Positions 61,521 to 64,000 of a DNA stretch of 64,000 bases are shown here, one piece after another. The stretch is from JAAURS01 sp044923475. GTDB lineage: Bacteria > Cyanobacteriota > Cyanobacteriia > Thermosynechococcales > Thermosynechococcaceae. The stretch is from contig NZ_CP137338.1 of assembly GCF_044923475.1 (NCBI RefSeq), positions 1,674,001 through 1,738,000 of the forward strand, written 5' to 3'. The stretch's first letter is position 1, and every line of letters begins with the position of its first letter. The notes below the pieces were generated by a model that had not been told where the DNA came from, searched no databases, and saw only the letters and a program-made list of their open reading frames with translations. The position numbers were made by a program, and so were the translations under genes.

Positions 61521-61853
61521 CTAATTTCTGTAGAGGCGGCATACCAAACTCCCAATGCTTTCCACCTTAACGGTTTCCGCCGTCAGCTCGGGGGGGATAT
61601 AGCTCGAGCTCCCTCTGGAAAACACGCGGCAATCGTAGATCCGCTCGGGCTGCTTGATCCCGTCAATGCTGAGTTGCGCCCAGTATTCCCAATAATGCTT
61701 GGCGCTACGGCGGAGGTTCAGAACGCAGACCTCTCGTCCCGCAATCGATTGGCATTGGGCTGCGGCTGCGGGCAGTGCCATTGCCGCAATCCACAGCAGC
61801 GCCAGCAAAACCGCGATCGCGACTCGCCGTCGCAGAGGTCTGGGAACGCTCAT
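61521..61853 (-). CDS. Small secreted protein (110 aa)
   Basis: Signal peptide with basic start (P-R-P-L-R-R-R), hydrophobic 11-27 and A-A-A-A-Q cut near 32. The mature 78 residues contain four Cys (Q-C-Q-S, E-V-C-V, D-C-R-V and V-C-R-L) likely forming two disulfides. Its start ATG at 61853 is 2 bp from the aroB stop, with GTAGAG before it, which suggests translational coupling. A longer ORF opening at 62093 is antisense-free but overlaps aroB in another frame and is rejected. Confidence 0.65.
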   Translation of the reverse strand: MSVPRPLRRRVAIAVLLALLWIAAMALPAAAAQCQSIAGREVCVLNLRRSAKHYWEYWAQLSIDGIKQPERIYDCRVFSRGSSSYIPPELTAETVKVESIGSLVCRLYRN

Positions 61854-61855
61854 CT

Positions 61856-62971
61856 CTACGCTGCCTGGAGGTTGCGAACCGCCGCTAGGATTGCTTCCGG
61901 CGGCACCCGATCGGTCATTTCCACCACGCCGATATCCTTTGGCATAATAAACCGCACTCGCCCTGCCTTTACTTTCTTGTCCGCTGTCAGCATCTCCAGT
62001 ACGGCTTCCGACTCGAAAGAAGCTGGGAGTTGGGTGGGCAACCCCGCTTTGCGAATGAGGCGATACTGGCGATCGCGGCAGTCCTTTGACCATAACCCAA
62101 GCTGCACGGCTATGTCGCCCACGGCAATCATGCCCAGACCCACGGCTTCGCCGTGGTTAAACAGGCGGTACTGAGTCAGGCTTTCGATCGCATGACCGAT
62201 GGTATGACCGTAGTTCAAGATGGCCCGCAACCCCAACTCTTTCTCGTCTTGGGAAACCACATCCGCTTTTGCCTGACAGGAGCGCCGCAAAATATCCATC
62301 AGCATTTCCGGCGCAAGATAGCGAGGTTGATCGATCCGCGGCGTATCGTCTAACTGCTCGAATAAATCCGCATCCCAAATCACGCCATACTTGATCACTT
62401 CCGCCATTCCAGCGCGGAACTCGCGGGTCGGCAGCGAGTTGAGCGTATTTGGATCGATCGAGACCAATCGCGGTTGATGAAAAGCACCAATGAGATTTTT
62501 TCCCTGAGGGTGATTCACGCCAGTTTTACCACCAATCGATGCGTCCACCATTGCCAACAGCGTCGTTGGAATTTGGACGATCGCAATTCCCCTCAACCAA
62601 CAGGCTGCTGCAAAGCCCGCCATGTCACCAATCACGCCACCGCCCAGCCCCACTACTGTAGAAGATCGCTCTAAGCGATGGGCTAAAGCGCTGTCAAAAA
62701 TCTTTTCAACAGAGCGGAGGGTTTTATAACGTTCCCCGGCTGGCAAGAGGCAGCACGCCACCTCAAACCCAGCAGCTTCTAAAGACTTAGAAACGATGTC
62801 GCCGTAGTGCTTCCAAATCATCGGATTGGAGACAATCAAGACTTTTTGACCAAGCCCCGGCGACACCAATTCCGAATCTTGCAGTACGCGTCCTATCTGT
62901 TGCAGCCCGCCAGGTGCTAATAGGACGTTATAAGAATTTTGTTGAAGGGGAACAGCAATAACGGTCTGCAT
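61856..62971 (-). CDS. aroB: 3-dehydroquinate synthase
   Basis: NAD- and metal-dependent cyclisation of DAHP in the shikimate pathway. The 371-residue protein has G-E-x-x-K-T-L near 80, G-G-G-V-I-G-D near 107, the T-T-L-L-A-M-V-D-A-S-I-G-G-K-T-G-V-N block, A-E-V-I-K-Y-G near 190 and N-Y-G-H-T-x-G-H-A-x-E near 256, complete. Start 62971 is chosen over 62980 since M-Q-T-V-I is family-like. No other aro gene nearby. Confidence 0.95.
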   Translation of the reverse strand: MQTVIAVPLQQNSYNVLLAPGGLQQIGRVLQDSELVSPGLGQKVLIVSNPMIWKHYGDIVSKSLEAAGFEVACCLLPAGERYKTLRSVEKIFDSALAHRLERSSTVVGLGGGVIGDMAGFAAACWLRGIAIVQIPTTLLAMVDASIGGKTGVNHPQGKNLIGAFHQPRLVSIDPNTLNSLPTREFRAGMAEVIKYGVIWDADLFEQLDDTPRIDQPRYLAPEMLMDILRRSCQAKADVVSQDEKELGLRAILNYGHTIGHAIESLTQYRLFNHGEAVGLGMIAVGDIAVQLGLWSKDCRDRQYRLIRKAGLPTQLPASFESEAVLEMLTADKKVKAGRVRFIMPKDIGVVEMTDRVPPEAILAAVRNLQAA

Positions 62972-63375
62972 GGGCGGCATTTACTACGACAGTCGGGCCT
63001 GTATTTTAGCTCACCCTCAGCACCCAACGGTAAATTGGCAGAATGTCAGTTCCTTTTTTCAAGCTTCAAGTCATAGACCTTTCTACGAGCGAGCGAGCTG
63101 GCCAAAATTACGCCGATAGAGCGATGCTCGGCAAATCCCTGTCAGTCCGAAGGAGTGCAAGACAGACTTTCAAAGGGGATTTTTCCGCTGCCAAGGCGCT
63201 CGGACTCAACTTGGCTGTCTTAAGCGCGTGCGGATATAAGATTTTCGAGTTTTCTTAGAGCTTTATTTTAGACGCTTGATGGCCGCGATATATCTCTCTA
63301 AGGCACTTCAGGCTTAACAAGCCATGACGATGCCCATCAAAAACCAAGAAAACTTTACAAAAGTTAAATATATCT
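62972..63375. other. Gap upstream of the Hlip gene
   Basis: About 400 bp. An ORF of 71 codons at 63043 is Ser/Arg-rich and unconvincing. The right end holds a degenerate HLR1-type site (TTTACAAA at 63354) before the perfect one at 63376. No RNA structure recognised. Confidence 0.4.
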
Positions 63376-63393
63376 GTTACATTAGTTTACATA
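63376..63393 (+). promoter_or_regulatory. HLR1 element (RpaB-type box)
   Basis: GTTACATT-AG-TTTACATA (63376-63393) is an exact fit to the HLR1 consensus (two G/T-TTACA-W-W half-sites separated by 2 nt), 24 bp before the Hlip start codon. RpaB binding to such boxes represses or activates light-stress genes in other cyanobacteria. Confidence 0.8.
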
Positions 63394-63417
63394 GGTAACT
63401 TACTCGAAGGCACTTCC

Positions 63418-63630
63418 ATGAACTCACGCAGCTATACCGTTGACGAACAGGGCATACTCAACAACTTCGCAACTGAGCCGCAGATGTACGTTGACGAAAG
63501 CGTCCGTACCGGTTTTACCGTCTACTCCGAAAAAATGAACGGACGCCTTGCCATGATTGGTTTTGTCGCGCTAGTCCTGACTGAGGTGCTCTCCGGACAC
63601 AGCTTTATTGGCTTGCTGACGGGTCTGTAA
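63418..63630 (+). CDS. hli: High-light-inducible protein (Hlip, single-helix CAB-like)
   Basis: A 70-residue one-helix protein with the chlorophyll-binding core E38-K-M-N41-G-R43-L-A-M-I-G-F and a hydrophobic span to about 68. It should bind chlorophyll and carotenoid and protect photosystem assembly in high light. The N-terminal 35 residues are soluble (V-D-E-Q-G-I-L-N-N-F). An HLR1 box precedes it. Complete. Confidence 0.95.
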   Translation: MNSRSYTVDEQGILNNFATEPQMYVDESVRTGFTVYSEKMNGRLAMIGFVALVLTEVLSGHSFIGLLTGL

Positions 63631-63808
63631 AGTCCAAAACGCGCGGCTGTACTTCGATACTTCTGAAAACAGCGCGTTAAAGTCTCAGAGAGCTACTTGA
63701 AATGCGGTCGGTAGGGTGAGGTTTGAATTCCTCCAATCTGCAGCCGCTCTCAGCCAGACAGTTTAACAACCTGCTCTCGGTTTCTAAATATCGACGAGTT
63801 TTGGACTT

Positions 63809-64000
63809 ATGGATGCTGCTGAACTGCTAAAGCGTTACTTAGAGGGAGTCCGAGACTTTTCTCAGATTTGCCTGCGAGATGTAAATCTGAGCGAAGCTTA
63901 CCTAGATGGTATCGATCTAAGTCGCGCCGATCTATCTCGGTCAACGCTCACGGCTGCCAGTTTACAGAATGCAACTCTCGACGAGATCTGCCTGATCGGT
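63809..64000 (+). CDS. Pentapeptide-repeat protein, 3' end outside window
   Basis: ATG at 63809; 64 codons are seen to the window edge. The opening D-A-A-E-L-L-K-R-Y-L-E-G-V-R-D-F-S-Q is the same cap type as in the gene at 21591, followed by pentapeptides (V-N-L-S-E, I-D-L-S-R, A-D-L-S-R, S-T-L-T-A, A-S-L-Q-N). Function unknown. Confidence 0.85.
   Translation, partial: MDAAELLKRYLEGVRDFSQICLRDVNLSEAYLDGIDLSRADLSRSTLTAASLQNATLDEICLIG

Noticed and set aside
61854..62093. N-terminal extension of the small secreted protein inside aroB
   Set aside because: Would bury the clear signal peptide and overlaps aroB in another frame.
63043..63258. 71-codon ORF before the Hlip gene
   Set aside because: No ribosome site, no recognisable fold; probably the 5' region of hli.
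1..64000. CRISPR arrays, insertion sequences with transposase, prophage blocks
   Set aside because: No regularly spaced repeats, transposase-like proteins or phage structural genes were seen in the window.

Overview
The window is chromosomal DNA from a cyanobacterium. The evidence is a photosystem I cluster (psaF, psaJ, psaL), a high-light-inducible (Hlip) gene with an HLR1 box in front of it, cyanobacterium-specific families (HpsJ, DUF3685/Ycf55-like, DUF1816, DUF4346, COP23, PxcA, a phytochelatin-synthase-like protease) and many copies of the palindrome GCGATCGC (HIP1). It cannot be assigned to a species by reading alone. PsaJ is encoded, so it is not a Gloeobacter-type genome lacking that subunit.

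Layout. 1-1.3 kb: 5' part of an FHA-GAF signalling gene and a small helical protein. 1.7-7.6 kb: nnr, psaL, psaJ, psaF on the minus strand, divergent from tsaD, then hpsJ and an alpha/beta hydrolase. 7.8-12.2 kb: a Rad50/SbcC-type ATPase, ruvA and a secreted protein. 12.2-17.5 kb: an AT-rich stretch with a 2OG-Fe(II) oxygenase, a GAF-GGDEF-EAL protein, long non-coding gaps and a TPR lipoprotein-like or secreted protein. 17.7-27.2 kb: tandem T-fold pterin synthase, TPR, rhomboid protease, DUF3685, pentapeptide, NADAR, PBP2, glmM and tRNA-Asp(GTC). 27.2-30.9 kb: DUF1816, a glutamate-receptor-like channel, DUF39/HcyBio and pth. 31-33.3 kb: a second AT-rich island with repeats, hairpins and a PhyH-type oxygenase. 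33.4-49.4 kb: mixed housekeeping and regulatory genes (DnaJ-like, msrA, Uma2, DUF4346, phosphoesterase, PAS-GGDEF, SDR plus muramidase, TMEM175, PCD, COP23, UbiB/ABC1 kinase, bioD, thrC). 49.4-58 kb: a structured RNA candidate resembling 6S RNA, a UvrD/AddB-like ATPase, pxcA, a phytochelatin-synthase-like gene with a start-proximal hairpin, a YidD-like protein and an acetoacetate-decarboxylase-family protein. 58-64 kb: recA, a histidine kinase, menG, a small secreted protein, aroB, the Hlip gene and the start of a second pentapeptide-repeat gene.

How the genes fit together. Most are single genes or pairs, as is usual in cyanobacteria, not large operons. Plausible transcription units are psaF-psaJ(-psaL-nnr), the SDR plus muramidase (4 bp apart), the trio 41935-40310 on the minus strand (including an unreported 36-residue membrane protein), and aroB with a small secreted protein (2 bp apart). 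DNA repair is represented by ruvA, recA, the SbcC-like ATPase and the UvrD/AddB-like ATPase. Two separate pterin genes (tandem PTPS and PCD) and two c-di-GMP genes (both with GGDEF and a visible RxxD inhibitory site) are present. I saw no insertion sequence with a transposase gene, no prophage block and no CRISPR array. The strongest candidates for something not yet described are the structured RNA at 49684-49850, the perfect hairpin abutting the phytochelatin-synthase-like start codon, the GTGTTAGA repeat cluster at 31.2 kb and the 36-residue membrane protein.
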